A stretch of 64,000 nucleotides of DNA from Diploscapter coronatus (taxonomy: Eukaryota > Nematoda > Chromadorea > Rhabditida > Rhabditidae). The position numbers were made by a program, and so were the translations under genes. The notes under the pieces are model-generated. The model was given only the letters and a program-made list of their open reading frames with translations, made no database searches and had not been told where the DNA came from. This document shows, one piece after another, positions 1 through 14,138 of this stretch. The DNA is taken from assembly GCA_964036155.1 (NCBI GenBank), contig OZ038423.1, forward strand, positions 72,555,249-72,619,248, in the 5' to 3' direction. Position 1 is the stretch's first letter. Each line of letters starts with the position of its first letter.

Positions 1-3000
1 GTCGAAATGTTCGGAAAGGGCGAGTGTTGAAATACAATTTTTTGATAAGGCATTGAACACGAGAAGCAGAAATGATAGATGATAAGAAAACGGGAAAATT
101 GGGAGGTGAAAAAGGAACTGCGGACGGGCAGATGATCGACGAAATAATTCCTGAATCGAACGAGCTGGAGTCTTAGAGCCTTAAATTCGAGAAGATCAAT
201 TCAAGGTCAATCATAAATAAATCATAAAATAATACGTGCCAAAAGCTAAATGATAAAGAAAGTCGATAATTTTCTAACGAAAATGGCAAATTCATACAAA
301 TTATCTATGCTAAAAATGTGAAGAGAGTTAAAATGAAATTTTCATGAGTATTAAGAATGATAATCTACGTAAACATTTTTTCTAAGATTAATGTACGCCT
401 AGGCTTTTATAATGATGCGAAATTTCGAGATAAGAACCAATTGATTGCTAATAAATCGAAGTAGAGTGACAAATATGCGAGAATCTTGGAAAATTAGTCA
501 GATTCATAAAATTTTCGAAATTCAATGGAGTTTTTCACGATAAATTGTGTGTCGTAAAATGATCCAATAGTAAGAAGAAATATCGCTTTTCTGAAGCACT
601 TTCGAATAAAACGAAGAAACTGATATGAATGGGAAGTTTTCAAAGAATTTGCTCAGTTAAATCAAATCTTCGTGAGATTTATGGAGATTTGCAGAACCAA
701 TCGTAAACTTATTTTAATCTCGAGGTGAAAATTTTAGCCTTTGCATAATTATACTAAATTTCCGTCATAAATTGATCAAAAACTAAATAGACATATTGCG
801 TCATTCATTAGTTTTTTTTGGAATTGAAAATTAGAATATAAATGTGCTTTCCATATTATTCACGGTTAGAGATAGAGAAAATAGCATAGAAATTATAAAA
901 TGCTAATTAAAAAAAACCGACAATTTATTGAATAAAAAATTTCTATTTTTATATGAAGTATTCCAAGAATCTAATGATAAAATCGATTTTTATGGTCATA
1001 ATACAAAGGCAGATGATGGGTGGCAATACAAATAAAGATGATGAAAGTCAAAAAGTAACGACGAAGACCGCCGTAATGGGGGCGAAACCTAGCGCGACGC
1101 AGCGGCAGAGGAAACGAACTTTAAATTGGCTAATAAAATATAAGCTACCTGCTGTCAATGGAAATAACTGTCACAGAAGACTACCTTATCTTGGCAGAAA
1201 ATTATAAACAGAACAGCCGTTCTCTTAAAAATTTAGAAAATATGCCCATTTCTGGAAGAAATTTGACAAAATACGCAATTTTTTTTTAAAGATTATCACC
1301 TAAACTGCAAAGAAAGACTCAAGAGAAAAATACAGAAAATCGGCTTAGAAGGACTGTCAATAAACGAGCAGAAACAAGAAGGGAGGAAAGAAAGAAAATA
1401 AGTGACCAGAAAGGAGGTTAGGTAGAAAAAATTATCTTCTCGATAAAAAGATAAGTCCATCGACCAAATCAATCGAAAACCAACTCGAATTTCGACAAAG
1501 TTTGCCTCACGGGAGGATCGAATAAAGAGAAAATGATAGCGACCTTGAATAGGGAGAATATTGAATCTGTTGAATCGGCAGTTGAACTGCGGTGATAAAA
1601 ACACGAAAATGATTGCTGGTGACTTGATGATAATTCACGTTTCTGTCCAAACTTATCGCATCAAACGTTTACAAAGTAAGGGAAAAGCAAAAGGGCGGCA
1701 GATAGCACGTCTTCTAAACGATCTATTGTAAAATTCGCCGACTTTCGGTGAATAAATATAATTTAGTGAATTAAAACAGGTGGGTTTTACAGGGGGTCAT
1801 ATTTTTCATAGGACATGAATATTTCACCTGAGCTATTCTAAAATGTGCTATTAAAGCTCATGAACTATCGAAGAAAATATATTAGGAAATGAAAAATGGA
1901 AAACTTGTCAAGACGTCGCATGAAGATCAGCTTAAAGGGTCGAATTTTCTTCAATTGGAGTGTGACTATTTGACTGTTGGCATTCTAAAGGGCTGCTGCA
2001 GTCACATCCCTCATCTCACAATAACTCGATGTGTCTCTGCATTTCTGTTGCAAAAGAAAAGGCATTCAATTTCAATTGGCTGGTCGGAGGAGGTGAGAGT
2101 GAAATGAGTGAAAATTGAAAATAACGAAGATCGTTATAATTATTGAAAATATGAAATAATATAATAAAGTCTGAAACACATGTCAATTTGAATTATTCGC
2201 AACTCGTAAATTCCGCGACCCGTTTTTATCGAATTTCGCCTTTTGAATTTTCTCGATCGTTACTTATGAAGAAATCAATTACTAGGAAAAATCGCGAAAT
2301 TCATAGGTGATAGCGAAATCGCGATATCGCGGAGAATCCAACTCTCCGAAAGCATAGAAAAACAATTCGAATTTGAATATTCTAAATCGACATTTAAATT
2401 TCATGACGTAACCAAGCAAATACATTACTGGCAGAAACAACGTACAATTTACTACATAATAAGTTGAATAGGATAAATCGGAAAATTATAATAAAGCCTG
2501 AGAATTTGCGCATATCTTATAAAGCCGATGATTAGAATTGGCGACAAGACGCGAAGGCAGAAGAGAGAAAGGCAGCCATAGAAGCATTAGGAAAACCAGA
2601 ATAAAAGGGATGAACGAGGGAGGGAAATAGGGGATTTTGTACGGAAAATCGCGGAAAGAGATGCGCAGCTGCTGCCTATGCAGATAACATCAACTCCCGT
2701 GTGCGAATTTACATGGAAATTCGATGAAATAGCCGAATATTTCGACAAAATTCCAAGATTTAAGCCCGGTTTTAAGCGCCTTCTTCCATTAGAATTAGCC
2801 AGGATTTGTTGCTGCTAGCAAGCGGCGAAATTTTGCATTCGAGTTTATACAAATCTCAGACATAGGCTAAACTTTAAATTTTAATTTAGGAAAGTGATAT
2901 ACAAAAATAAAAATTTAACTTAAAAAATAACTACCTTTCAACTTAAAATTTTGAAACACTTTTCAAAAAATTAGCTGCCTTTTGGCCTAATTCGACCGAT

Positions 3001-3789
3001 TTTGTGGTAATTGATTCGCATTATTTGAGCGGGTCAACACACATCTGGCAGTGGAAAAAGAAACGGTCAGAGAAACGAAAGGAAAATATAGAACAATGGC
3101 GATTTACTGTGTTGGGAATGTCGATTTTACCCGCTTTTTGTACCCGGTTTTCTCTAATTCAATGCTATTTACTCACCTATTACAATACCCATGATTTCTT
3201 AATTCATACCGCATAAATTATGCCGAGTGATGTGCAGAATTCAGCGTTAAAAACAACGTTGAATCAGAGGTATAACTTGTGAAATTCTAATGTGAAGTCG
3301 AGCTAAATTTATGAAAATGGAATAGTGGACGGAAAAGTTATCGAATTAGGCAAGTATTATCAAATTCACATATTCAGGAGAAGTTTAAAAGTTTTGAAAG
3401 CGAATACTTTCTTCCAAAATGGCAAAAATTAATGGAATATTGAAGTTGTGAGCAGATTATGAAGTTGAAAGTGTGAACATTTTCTTAAAGATTGAGAAGA
3501 AAGTAATAGAATATTAAAATTTTCTTGGAAACGTAGGGAAAATCTAGTTCCGAATAACTTCTTTTTCCCGGATCATGCATTCCTTGACAGATTGCATGCT
3601 ACCTGTCTTCCAGCAAAGTCGATCTCATTCTTTAGTCCCCAATATGGGCACGAGTCAATTACCACAGGATATTCATTGTTCAGTCACTAATATTCGTTCC
3701 CGCATACTTCTCACGTCTAATTTCCCCTTCAAACTTTCTTTCAGATAATTTTAAGTACCAAAAATTTGAATTGAAAAAAAACATGTCAA

Positions 3790-3900
3790 CAGGGTTCTAA
3801 CGGCCCGGTCCGTGTTTTGCGGGTCGAACTGAAATAAAAAAAAAATGTCGCAGGCCGGGTCGGGTCCGGACCGAAAATTTCCGGCCCGTTTAGAACCCTG
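3790..3900. mobile_element. hAT-like MITE, 111 bp, with 8-bp target duplication
   Basis: The element starts CAGGGTTCTAACGG and ends CCCGTTTAGAACCCTG, so its ends are inverted repeats. The interior is GC-rich and also palindromic (GGGTCGGGTCCGG region). It is flanked by CATGTCAA (3782-3789) and CATATCAA (3901-3908), which match at 7 of 8 positions. Inverted ends starting CAGGG plus an 8-bp duplication are the hallmark of hAT-family DNA transposons. There is no room for a transposase, so it is a non-autonomous copy. Confidence 0.85.
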
Positions 3901-5085
3901 CATATCAATTTAAATGGCTGTAGACATTTTCAAGAGAAATCGTAAAATGGGTATTTTAGTACGACCAGAGCAGAGATTAGAAAAGATAGAATGAAAAGCT
4001 CTAATCGAAGGGAAGCACGAATAGCCTGGTAGTCTGATAAATGATAGTGATAGGGCGAAATGTAGCTAGAATTTGCAGTTGTAGGATAGAAAATATTGTA
4101 AACATGCTATTTTTGGAATTAAAAAAATGTTTAATTAGGATAGTGAATGTGAGGCTAAAAATATCGAATATTTGGAATATTCAAATTTCACTGAATTAAT
4201 ATAAATATCAAATTTAAAAATCAAAGGGGTCGCATTCCCAAAAACGAACAAAACCTCCGATGTCCATCGTTGAGGTGGTAAACAGGGGTATAAAATCGAT
4301 ATATGAAATAAAATATGCAAATTCAGAAAATTAAAATAATGATATGAGCTTATTTTGGATGAGTCTCAACTCCATCTGCAGCCGAAAGACAAAAGACATC
4401 TGTCATTCCTGCTTTTCTGCTTCGATATGAGTCTCTCTCTCTCTCTGTCTACATATCGGATACGCAAATTAAGTTGGCCGAGAGAAATGAGAGGACAGAG
4501 AGAAAAGAGAACCGTCCAGCATACAATTATCCCTACAGGCACATCTGGCATTAAACAAATCCCAAATACTAAGCCCCAAGTCTAAAAAATCGATCCGAAA
4601 TATTTGATTACTGTGAACCCATGAATGGCTCTATAAGGAGAACAATTACTTTAAATTGAATTTCAAGATAAAGACTATTTAGACATTTTTAAATGAAATC
4701 TAAGATTTAAAATATCGAAATAAATTGATGGAATTTATCGGTCAACTTATTTAGAATTTGTAGAGAAAAATATATTAAAAAATGGCGAATAATAATTTTT
4801 TTCAAATATTATTGATTCAGAGGTTTTTAACATAAGACAAAAGCATCTTCTAGAAAAAATGAAATGACAAAGAAATTGAAATTTATTTTAGTCGGGACAA
4901 ATAAGGCCAGCCTCCGCAATTTCAATTTTCCTATTGAAATTATCAAATGTTCCGGTCAAGACTTTTCATCACTTTGGAATTTTTACTAAAGTGTTTCATT
5001 TTATCAAAATGAAAGGTTAAAAACAGCAACATTTCGAGAGCAAATAATAATTATTTAATGGATCAATAGAAAAAAATCGCAAAAG

Positions 5086-5223
5086 GCTTGCCCCTTGAAG
5101 AAATTTAGAATAGAAAGAGGCTAGCCCAAAAAATTGATAGAAAAGGGGGGTAGCCTCTACATTTTTTCAAAAATGAGGGTTACCCCTAGAAATTTTGTAC
5201 AAAAAGGTGTCCGCCTCTAGGCG
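5086..5223. repeat. degenerate tandem repeat, period about 30 bp
   Basis: About five diverged units follow each other, each with a GC-rich core of the type AGGCTAGCCC or GGTAGCCTC followed by an A-rich stretch such as AAAAAATTGATAGAAAA. Some units look inverted relative to others (GGCTAGCC is near-palindromic). No coding potential is seen. Confidence 0.5.
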
Positions 5224-6596
5224 AAACAAACTTCAGGTTTCTAGCGGTCTACGGAAAGAGACGGAAAAGAATCGTATTATAGAGTAAAGTCAACAGAACT
5301 GCGACAGACAGTCAAAGTCAAAGAGAACGGAAAGAGCCATGCGGTCATTCACAGACTGCGAGAACGGAATATACGGAAACGGAATCGGAACTTTCGAGAT
5401 ATAAAGAGTCAAGTTTATCTTTCGGAAAATTTTGACTAATCGAACTTTAATGACGTATGTTTATTCAAATGGCTTAGACGAAATTCCAAACCAAATTTTA
5501 CATTTGTCTACTCGTAGACTATTATCGATATCAACTATTTAAGCTGCCATATGATTAAGTGCTAGATTCTCTCATAAATATCTAAAATATTTCGTCTAAA
5601 GAACATGGAGATCACTCCAACTTCCGTAAAATCTACCACATTTATGTGGTGCGAAAAACCTCTATCGCAAAAGATCGAGCCTTGACCTTACAAGACATTG
5701 GAATTGTGTGCTCATTACGAGAAAACTACGAGGAAATCAAGGTTTCTAGACGTGAAATTTGGCCGATGGATGGGCTAATTGGAAGGGAAAGGGAAAATCG
5801 TCTTGCGATGTGAGATGATATGACCAAAGCGAAAACCGAGGCATCAAGCAATGAACGCTTAGAGACGTAAGCACTTTAGATCGAGGGAACACTTAGGGAC
5901 AGGAAGGATAGGGAAGGAGGGAAGGAGGGAAGGAAATTAAGGGAAAAATTAACGAGGAACGGTTTAGACGAAAAGTCAATGCTTGGTCGAACGTCTGGTA
6001 CATATTTTTTCTTGTAAAAAATCATCACCCGACTTTATTAAGATTTACAGAAAAAACTGGTTCTCGCAATTCCGCAATCTTGTAGACGTGGTATTTCTCT
6101 TTTCGAAAAGAAAAGGAAAAACAGATTCCGCTCATAAAATCATGCATTATTTCTCCTATCAAAAAGTAAAAAAAACAAAAAACGATAATTTCCCTCTGAG
6201 GAAGTGCGAAAAATGTTCTGCTCGCAAAATAATGCAGTATTGTGTCTTATTAAAATGGAATAAAAATATTTTTTTTAATGGAACGTGAAAACAATTTCCT
6301 TTTCAGGAAGGGATAGGAAGAATATGCCACGGCTCTGAAACCATGCAGTATTGCAGAAGTTCACTATTTTCGAAGTCACAGATACATTGCCATTTGCCAC
6401 TTGTGCTGTCATGCTTTCATGCTTTCCTCTCGGATATTTTCTCGAATCGTATTGTCTGCTTGTGGACAAGCCAGAAGGGGGCTTTGCGCGTTCTGCTCAA
6501 ACAGTCCTCCTTTCCGATGGGAAGAGGAAAAGAACAATGGACATTTGAAGGGGAGAAACAGCAAAGGAATGCACTGAATATACTCGCACAAACAAT

Positions 6597-6862
6597 GTAT
6601 TATGCACACGTAATAATGATGGATGAAAAAGAGCCGATATATGATTTAATATTTGGATTTGAGACTGGATAACTGAATAATTAGAGGATATCGGCCATCT
6701 TGGATCTTTCTACCTGAGTTTTTGAAATAAATCTTAAAGAATGTGCAATGCACACGTAAGAACTGGATAAGAATCAGATATGGGGCTTTATATTTTGGCT
6801 TGAGACTAGATATAATTGAATAATTAGTAGATCTTGGTTATCCTAGGATTTAGATATGCGAG
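6597..6862. repeat. tandem duplication of a ~120-bp segment
   Basis: Segment 6597-6717 and segment 6746-6862 share, in the same order, GCACACGTAA, a GAT(G)GAT block, a TTTGAGACT or CTTGAGACT block, GAATAATTAG and a CTTGG...GAG end. They are diverged, with point changes and small gaps throughout, so the duplication is old. Neither copy is coding. Confidence 0.6.
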
Positions 6863-9800
6863 TATAAAACTCATTTTGGACTTTCCTAGAAGATACTATC
6901 AAAATATAGCCAAAAAATGTCTTTAAAAATGGCAATTTGTATTCTTCACCATGTCAGAATACGAAGTATGGAAAAAAAAATGTACTATCTTTGTCTACCT
7001 TCAAAATACGATGAACATTTCACGTAGCGAAATGGTGAAGAATCCGAATAGCCGTTAAAGACTGAATTTTGAACCCCTAACATTCCAGTCAAAAATAATC
7101 TTCCGAGAACATGTGTGAAAACGTGCTGAACGAGTGATTTTCGTTCGGCTAAAGGACTCGGAAATGAGCAATGATGTGCACTAGAAGCAGAAAGAAGCGG
7201 GTGGACTGTTTGATTAGTGATTGTTTCGATCAGAGAGTCGCAAAGACAGGAAGGTGCCTGTCTGCCTCCTGCCAGAGGCACTTGTTAGCGGATCTACCGG
7301 GTGGTCAGCTGCTGACTCAGTTGAGAAAATCGCGTTTTTCTAGGATTTACGGATTTTCGAAAAGTTGACACAAGAAAAAGGATATGGGATTTAAAAAAAC
7401 GAAGATTTGCTGACTTTTATTTCAACTTCTTGGATAGTGCTGCCCATAGGTAGAGGGTAGTCGTATTAATAAAAATCCTCCGAAAAGATACTATACCAAA
7501 TCAAAGTATATGGTATACACATGCACATTTGCACGTAAACGTATCTATTTTCGATAGTTTTAACGATACAATTTCGAAATTTTCACGATTTTTCTATTCC
7601 AAAATTCTCGAATGATTGGAGATGCCCTTGCGAATAGCGGATTTAAAGGAAAAGCGCGGATAACCCCAGATTTGGCTGATCAAAAGTTGAAAATCATTAG
7701 GTTTTCATTGGCGCATGCGTCCTACGTTTACGCATGCATAAGTAAAGGGAGATAAAGGAAAACACGACTGTAGAGATAGAAAATTTTTCCTCAACTGTAA
7801 AAGAAGACAGGTGCGGAAAGGTTATACCCTTTCATCATTTTATTTGCTAATAAGTACGAAAATGTTGGATTTAATACAGATAGAGGTGGGATTTTCAATG
7901 CCTGTCGGAAGCCCTGTTTTGGGGTTTAATTGAAGTTAAAAGAACTTTGATTTCTAAAATCGAGAAAAAATCGGTACGATCTAAAAGTCAAGGGTGATTT
8001 GATTTGACGCATTCCTTCCCTGCTAATTAGGAAGCGGAATCGAGGGCTAATTCTGCTAATTTCTTCAACTGAATGGAGGAGAAATGATGATGCAACAGAT
8101 TGAAGGCAGAAGCTCGAATGAGATAGATTTACATTGACTGTGACACTAACAAACATGGAATTGATAGAATGATAAATCGACAAAGAGATGAAAAGGATTT
8201 GATAGGCAAAGTGCTGATTGATGCTGACAGATGAAAGAAGCTGCATGTTAATGAATTGAATGTTTAACGGAAGGGTGTCGAGAAACGGAATATGGTATCG
8301 GAAAAATACATTGATAAAAGTATTTATAATTGACAAAAAATTATGAAAGCTTTGATAAGTATGATAAAATATAATGGCTAGTGGTAAATTGATGAAAGTA
8401 CGTTGATATAATTGATAAGAAGAACGAGATATTTAAACACAATTCTAAACTACTGTAAAAGTTTAGGATAGTGTCTTTACAATGAGCAATATAGTACCGA
8501 GCCAGAGCGTCTGGTGACACTGCAGTTTGCCTTATTGCGCAATGATAAAGACATAACAGGTGCCCTAGATTTATCCTAAAGTCAAAAATATTCCAATTTT
8601 AAATATAAAAATACAACAAAAAATCAAAGATTACTCAAGTATTCATCTTTCTAACAGAGAAAGAAGCGATTGTTTCAACTCAAACATAACCTGTGACATG
8701 TGAATGAATAATGAATGCGTATTCCTACTGTTTGCTCTTTCTTGCATTTTTTCATGCCATGCAGCTTCTTTCATGAACTGGCCTTTTATATTCAAGTTTA
8801 CCTAAGGGAGCGAATGTGAGTAAAGAGGCTTGAGGTGAAGCGTGCGGGTATTCCTTAGGTATTCAGGTACACCCGCGCGTAGGTAAATGGCAAATTCAAG
8901 TGGTCGGATCGAGGAAATGCAGCACAAATTAGGCATGTTCTAATCGATGCCCTACAAGTGGCGAGGGCAAGTATCTCAGGATCTAAGGATTGAGACCCCA
9001 AGGTTGAGATGCGATTAATTATCGAAGGCAATTTAGAATTGGGTAAGAACGCCGAAGGGAAAAAGTAAGTGCAAGATTGAGAACGACATGGAAATTTGTG
9101 TTTCAGAATTTAGAAACAGATTCCGAGTCAAAGACAAAGTTTTTAAATTTATCAATGATTAGAGACGATAAAATAGTTTTAATTTGTTTGTGATTTTGTT
9201 GAATTCCGAAAACAAAGTTTGACATATAATTAAAAATGACTATATTAGCATTCCTTTGCGGTCACAGAACTACAAATAATTTAGAAAATATTCAATAAAA
9301 ACGAACGCAAAAGAAATTTCAATTTCGATTTCGATTTTATCGGTAAATTTGATCGTACATCTTTTTCATAGTGAAATTCATCAACCTATCTAGGTCGATG
9401 GTATTAATTCAATCAAGTACTCCGATGATAAATTAGATGGGAAAATTATTGAATGGAAAGTAATTATTGTTAAAAATATTATAATCGTCAAAAACATGGT
9501 TTCAATTATAGAGAAAAAATATTTTAGATAGTCGTTTATGACATTTGCAATGATAAGGAAAAGGGAAAGGGACGAAGAATTTATTGGATGAGGAAAAATA
9601 GAAGAGGCAAAAGAATCAAAGAAAATCAAAACACAACCGGATTGGGGATATCTTTGGCTTGCATTTCTGAAGGCCGGCATAACAACTCAAATATAGAAGA
9701 TCAATCAGAAAAACGACCATGTTTCCTAATTAGAATGTATATTGGGTAATTTTTCATGACATAATAAGCAATTACATCAATTTTTAGAGAAAAAGATTAA

Positions 9801-10809
9801 AATCAAAGATAAATCTAGAAAAATCGAGGATCTGGTATAAAATATCTACTCAATACCTCTTTAGAAGAGAAGTTCTGTTATTTCAGTAATTTGATATGTC
9901 TTATTCTCTCCTCACATACCGTAACTCAATGACAAATACTCTCACCTCCTCTAAATGGACCTCATGCAGTGAGAAAACGGGATGTAAATAGAGCTATGCT
10001 AGAGATTAACTAAAGCCTCTGATCAATATTTACCGGGAAGGTGATAATCTTAGATTTTAAAATTAAATGTTTGAAAGCCACGATTTTCCGACTAAAATAT
10101 CTATTTTTGACTTTGGCCATTAAAATTTCATTTCAACACTTTAGCAATTTTGTGATTCGACGTTTACTTTCAAAGTTTCATGCCAATTTGAAATAGCCTT
10201 CAAAACAATATTAATGTTCAGGTGATAAAATGACAAATATTGATTATCAATAGCATTTTAAGCACTGGGCATTCTAAGGAAATGGACTTTCGTGCCAAAG
10301 GAAATAAGGCATAAGAATAAGAACAAAGACAAATAGACGGCCAAAATACTTGACCATCAAATAAATGCATTATAAGCTGGACTTCGTTGGCAAAACAATT
10401 CCGAGTCAAGGGACTCGCACTTAGAAACTCGACTTATTTGGGAATAATTATACCTTGATAGGTAAAATATGGAAAACCAGACGTATTTTTCATTCAATTT
10501 CACAATTCCCCTTTAGATTTTCCACTCTGTAATCATTTATTTCCATTTCATAACACGGATAAAACTGATGATGTCTATAATTCATCACATAACATTCGTA
10601 AAAAGATAGTGTGAAATTCAACTTCACAACTTGGATAAAACAACTAAATGTAAGCAACAAGTTTCTTGGTTTCGAATTTTTTAGAAGGACTTTTAGGGAA
10701 AGTAAAGAAATTGGCGTTTCCTACTAAAAATCGTTGGAATAAATTTAGAAGAAAAAGAAGCATTAATTTTTCTGAAAAAATTGATTTTTATTTTTTTTTA
10801 AAAATCAAC

Positions 10810-13095
10810 CTAATACTCCTCGTGGAACGGATAGTGAGCATGGTCTCCGTCGCGCTCCTTCAGACTCACAATGCGCCAGCCCTGAAATTTTAAAAATGGG
10901 TCATTTTCTTTATTCTTGTTTCGAAATAAAAAAATTACCTGATCTAAACCCCCGATTTCCTTCATCTCGGCGTCAGTCAGATTGAAATCGAACAGATCCG
11001 CGTTTTGCTTGATTCTTTCTAAAAAAAATAAATGATTTATTTTTTAATTGAAATTGTTGGTTGTGTAAACTTTTCTTCCAAAAATCAGATTTAAAAAAAA
11101 AACCCTCTTCAAGATCAAAATCCGACGCAAAAAGTGAAGTGATCGCTTCCAGATGGTGATAAATTTTCACTATTTCATGCCTTTTCTGTATTTTGGAAGA
11201 ATTATTTAGGAAAACGTCATTTGGAATAGGATACTTTCTTTTAGGGCGAAAAATTTATGAAGATTTATTTGACCTTCCGAAACGGACTTCGGGATGACGA
11301 TGATGCCCAGCTGAATGGCCCAGCGCAGCGCGACTTGGGCGGTCGACTGAAAATTAAAAAATCAATCTAAATTAGAAAAGACGAGATAAAAAATTCTTAC
11401 CTTCCCATGAGCATCGGCGATTTTCTTGATCACGGGATCAGTGATGACGTTGGGGTCGCCCTCCTTGCGGAAGAATGCCGAGCCGGGATTGCCGAGCGAA
11501 CTAAAAACTTTCTTTCCAATCCATTTTTATTTTTTTAGAAATAAAGGCTTGCGTCTATTTTTCTTAGAAAATTCCTACTAACGAAAACGAGCTGCTTATT
11601 TTCATTGAAATGGCCAGTGCAAAAGCCGATTCGAGGTTTGACTTTCTTGGAAATAGACGTTTAGAAAATAAGAAAAACTTGCCTGTATGCAGTGACGGCG
11701 ATATTGTGCTGCTGGCAAAAGTCGCGCAATTTCTTCTGCTGGAAGTAGGGGTGGAGCTCGACCTGAAAGTTCATTCTTTTTAGAATCTGTCGAATTTTTT
11801 ACCTGATTAACCGCGGGCTTAATCTTGGCCTTCTCCAAAACGCGTTCGATCTGCTTGTGGTTGAAGTTGGAGACGCCGATAGACCTGAATTTGAAATTCG
11901 AGTTTCTATAAATTTATCATTTGAATAGTCTTTTATTTGAACAAATTATGCACCATTTGAAGGTTTCGAAATATGATATAGAAAAGAAATAAAGAGGCCG
12001 AAAACTTAAAGGGGGCGAATTTTCTAAAAAAAAGACTTGACCCAACCTGACTTTTTTGGCCTCGACGGCTTCCTCCAGGGCTTTCCATGTGTCCAGATAA
12101 TCAACGTCCGAATAGCGCATCTTATTGCTGCCGTCCGTTCTCTGGAGCAAAATTTATTCATTTCATCAAAACCACCCTTTATTTGAAAATTTTATGAGGG
12201 CTACCCTTTTATTAAAACCTATGAAAGCATCTTTCACTCCTTCGAGTAAAAGTGAGTAATTTCGAAAAAAGGCTAATTTTGAACAATTTTACAAGAACAC
12301 CCTTTCGTTTTTTTTTTTCAAATGTTCTACTTTGGGGAGAAGTTCGCCGCCCTCCTCGAAGCCGGTCGGCCAGTGGATCAGCAGCAAGTCGATGTACTGC
12401 AGCTGCAGGTCCGAGAGGATCGTGTCGATGTTCGACTGAAAATTTGTATTTTTCAAAAAAAAAAAACGGATTTTTTCAATTTGTTTGCAATTTACCTTAG
12501 CCTTCTCGTACGAGTGGAACGTGTTCCATACTTTCGAGGTGATGAAAATGTCCTCGCGCTGAAACTTTTAAAATGAAATTCTATATTCCCCATATTTTCA
12601 ACTAGTTGATTGATTACTTCTTTTGATAAAATAAAACATCATCGACAATTAAAATTTTAAAATTCACTTCCTGTAAAAAAATTCAATGAGCCTTTTTGAA
12701 TAAATAAAATAAAAATCAAATCTCGAGCCTGGACTTTTGCTAGGTAAGTTATGAAAATTCTATTTTCAAGATAAATAAAATTTTCTAATTATTTTTTGAC
12801 TTTTTTCAAATAAGTAAAAAAAAACATTGCCGAACCTTGACCTTCCCCTCACTGAACAGCTTGTGGAGAGTCTGACCAATCTCCTTCTGATTATCGTAGA
12901 TGTGTGCGCAGTCGATATGCTTGTAGCCGTTCAGCAAGGCCGCCTCGACCGCTTTGCTCACTTCACCGGGCTGAAAAATATTGAATTATTAAAAAAATAT
13001 ATTATTTTTAATTTTCATACCTTGGATTGCCAAGTGCCGAGCCCGACCACGGGCATTTCGTAGCCGGAAGAGAGTTTGATCGTGGCGGACACCAT
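10810..13095 (-). CDS. aldo-keto reductase (AKR1-like), 11 exons
   Basis: NADPH-dependent reductase of carbonyl compounds, predicted cytosolic; the substrate cannot be read from the sequence. The 319-residue model is the usual family length. The catalytic tetrad is visible: Asp45 and Tyr50 in [11 protein letters not shown], Lys79 in ITSKVW and His112 in LLLIHWP. The cofactor motif IPKSVSEERIKQN and the end YPFHEEY match AKR1 enzymes. Exons on the minus strand: 13021-13095, 12836-12970, 12496-12558, 12331-12435, 12047-12141, 11803-11884, 11683-11762, 11401-11500, 11274-11346, 10939-11018, 10810-10881; all phases agree. The intron at 11501-11682 begins GC, not GT, in a strong context (AG|GCAAGT). 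The start ATG lies four bases after an acceptor-like TTCAG, suggesting trans-splicing. Its codons are more GC-rich than those of the neighbouring Hsp70. Confidence 0.96.
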
Positions 13096-14138
13096 CCTTC
13101 TGAATCTTTTCCGAGAAAATCCCAAAACCGCGAAACTGATAAAAAAAATGGAAAGAAAAAAGTTCTATCAATAGAGCGCGGAAAAAATCGATTTTTTAAT
13201 TTAAAGAATACATAAATAAAATTGTCTGAAATGATACGATTTAGAAGGAAAATAAGGTCAATTAGTCTCCATTTTTCGATGAGAGTTGCGGGCATTGCAA
13301 AATGTTGGAAATGATCGATAAACAGACCCAGAGAAAGGCAGAGAAAATAGGACGACAGAAAGATTGTGAACACAACAAATCTTGAAATAGAGAAATAACA
13401 GAAAAGGTGAAAAAGATACGGAGTGTTCAAATTCAAACTAGCGAAATCCGAAAAACGTAGAAAATTTTCCAACTAATAATCGAAATGTCTGCCAAAGCAG
13501 AATTACATGGCTACTTGGCTATCTTTGATATCAGTTCTTATCAGTTGGACTTCAAGACTTCAAGAATTGTTTACTCAGGCAAGATATATGTTAATCAAAT
13601 TCGAACTCACTAACATGCTCGTTAACAAATGAAAGCAGAGCGCGGCAATGATTTAGAAAGTAGAGAATTATTCATCATCATGAACAACGAAGGAAATGTA
13701 CGAATATTATCCAACCCGACCACTTAATGAAAATAAAATGATGAATTTATGCGCGTAAAAATAAAATTATTTTATAAATAAAGATATTAATTTAATAGCA
13801 CATTATGTAGATTCTTTATTTCCATGATATAGATAAAATTAATCAGGATTCACAATATTTTCGTTATCATTTCTAAATAAAAGCATTCAAAGTTCCCACT
13901 TGGCACAGATAAGAGAAAATTGATCAACACGTTTGACTTATTTCGAGCATAATTGGGATATTCTTCCTTCTGCTCAATATTGGCACATATCGATGCTTCA
14001 ATTATTATTTATTCTATTACAAATTTTATGCATATCTTTTAAACAAATTTTTAAATTCATATTTCGATAAATTTCTACAAAATCATGCAATCATTTCGAT
14101 TATAATATAAATCTTTAGCGTATTCAACGAATTTATTG
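13096..14138. other. intergenic space between divergent AKR and Hsp70 genes
   Basis: AT-rich sequence lying between the start of the minus-strand reductase and the start of the plus-strand Hsp70, so both promoters should be here. I see no clear repeats, RNA genes or convincing heat-shock elements. Confidence 0.6.
13100..13102 (-). promoter_or_regulatory. candidate trans-splice acceptor of the aldo-keto reductase
   Basis: On the minus strand GATTCAG ends here and the start codon follows after AAGG. No coding exon can be placed upstream. An acceptor immediately before the first ATG is the pattern of spliced-leader addition in nematodes; this is inference without transcript data. Confidence 0.55.

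Larger units (their letters stand above)
1..10809. other. gene-poor region, purine-rich on the + strand
   Basis: No reading frame here looks like protein. The ORFs are short or low-complexity, lack matching splice sites and resemble no family I know. The + strand is rich in A and G, for example GGAAGGGAGG-type runs near 5.9 kb. In this window introns and flanks are T-rich on their sense strand, so this may be intron or flanking DNA of a minus-strand gene to the left; that is inference. It holds an hAT-like MITE (3790-3900), a degenerate tandem repeat (5086-5223), a short CT microsatellite near 4433 and a tandem duplication (6597-6862), listed separately. Confidence 0.6.

Noticed and set aside
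7065..7110. Short similarity (CTAACATTNCCAGTCAAAAAT) with 58865-58890
   Set aside because: About 20 bases match, but the flanks do not align; it may be chance in AT-rich DNA.
7926..8336. 136-codon minus-strand ORF
   Set aside because: Composition-driven (Ser/Phe/Ile), no domain, no splice context.
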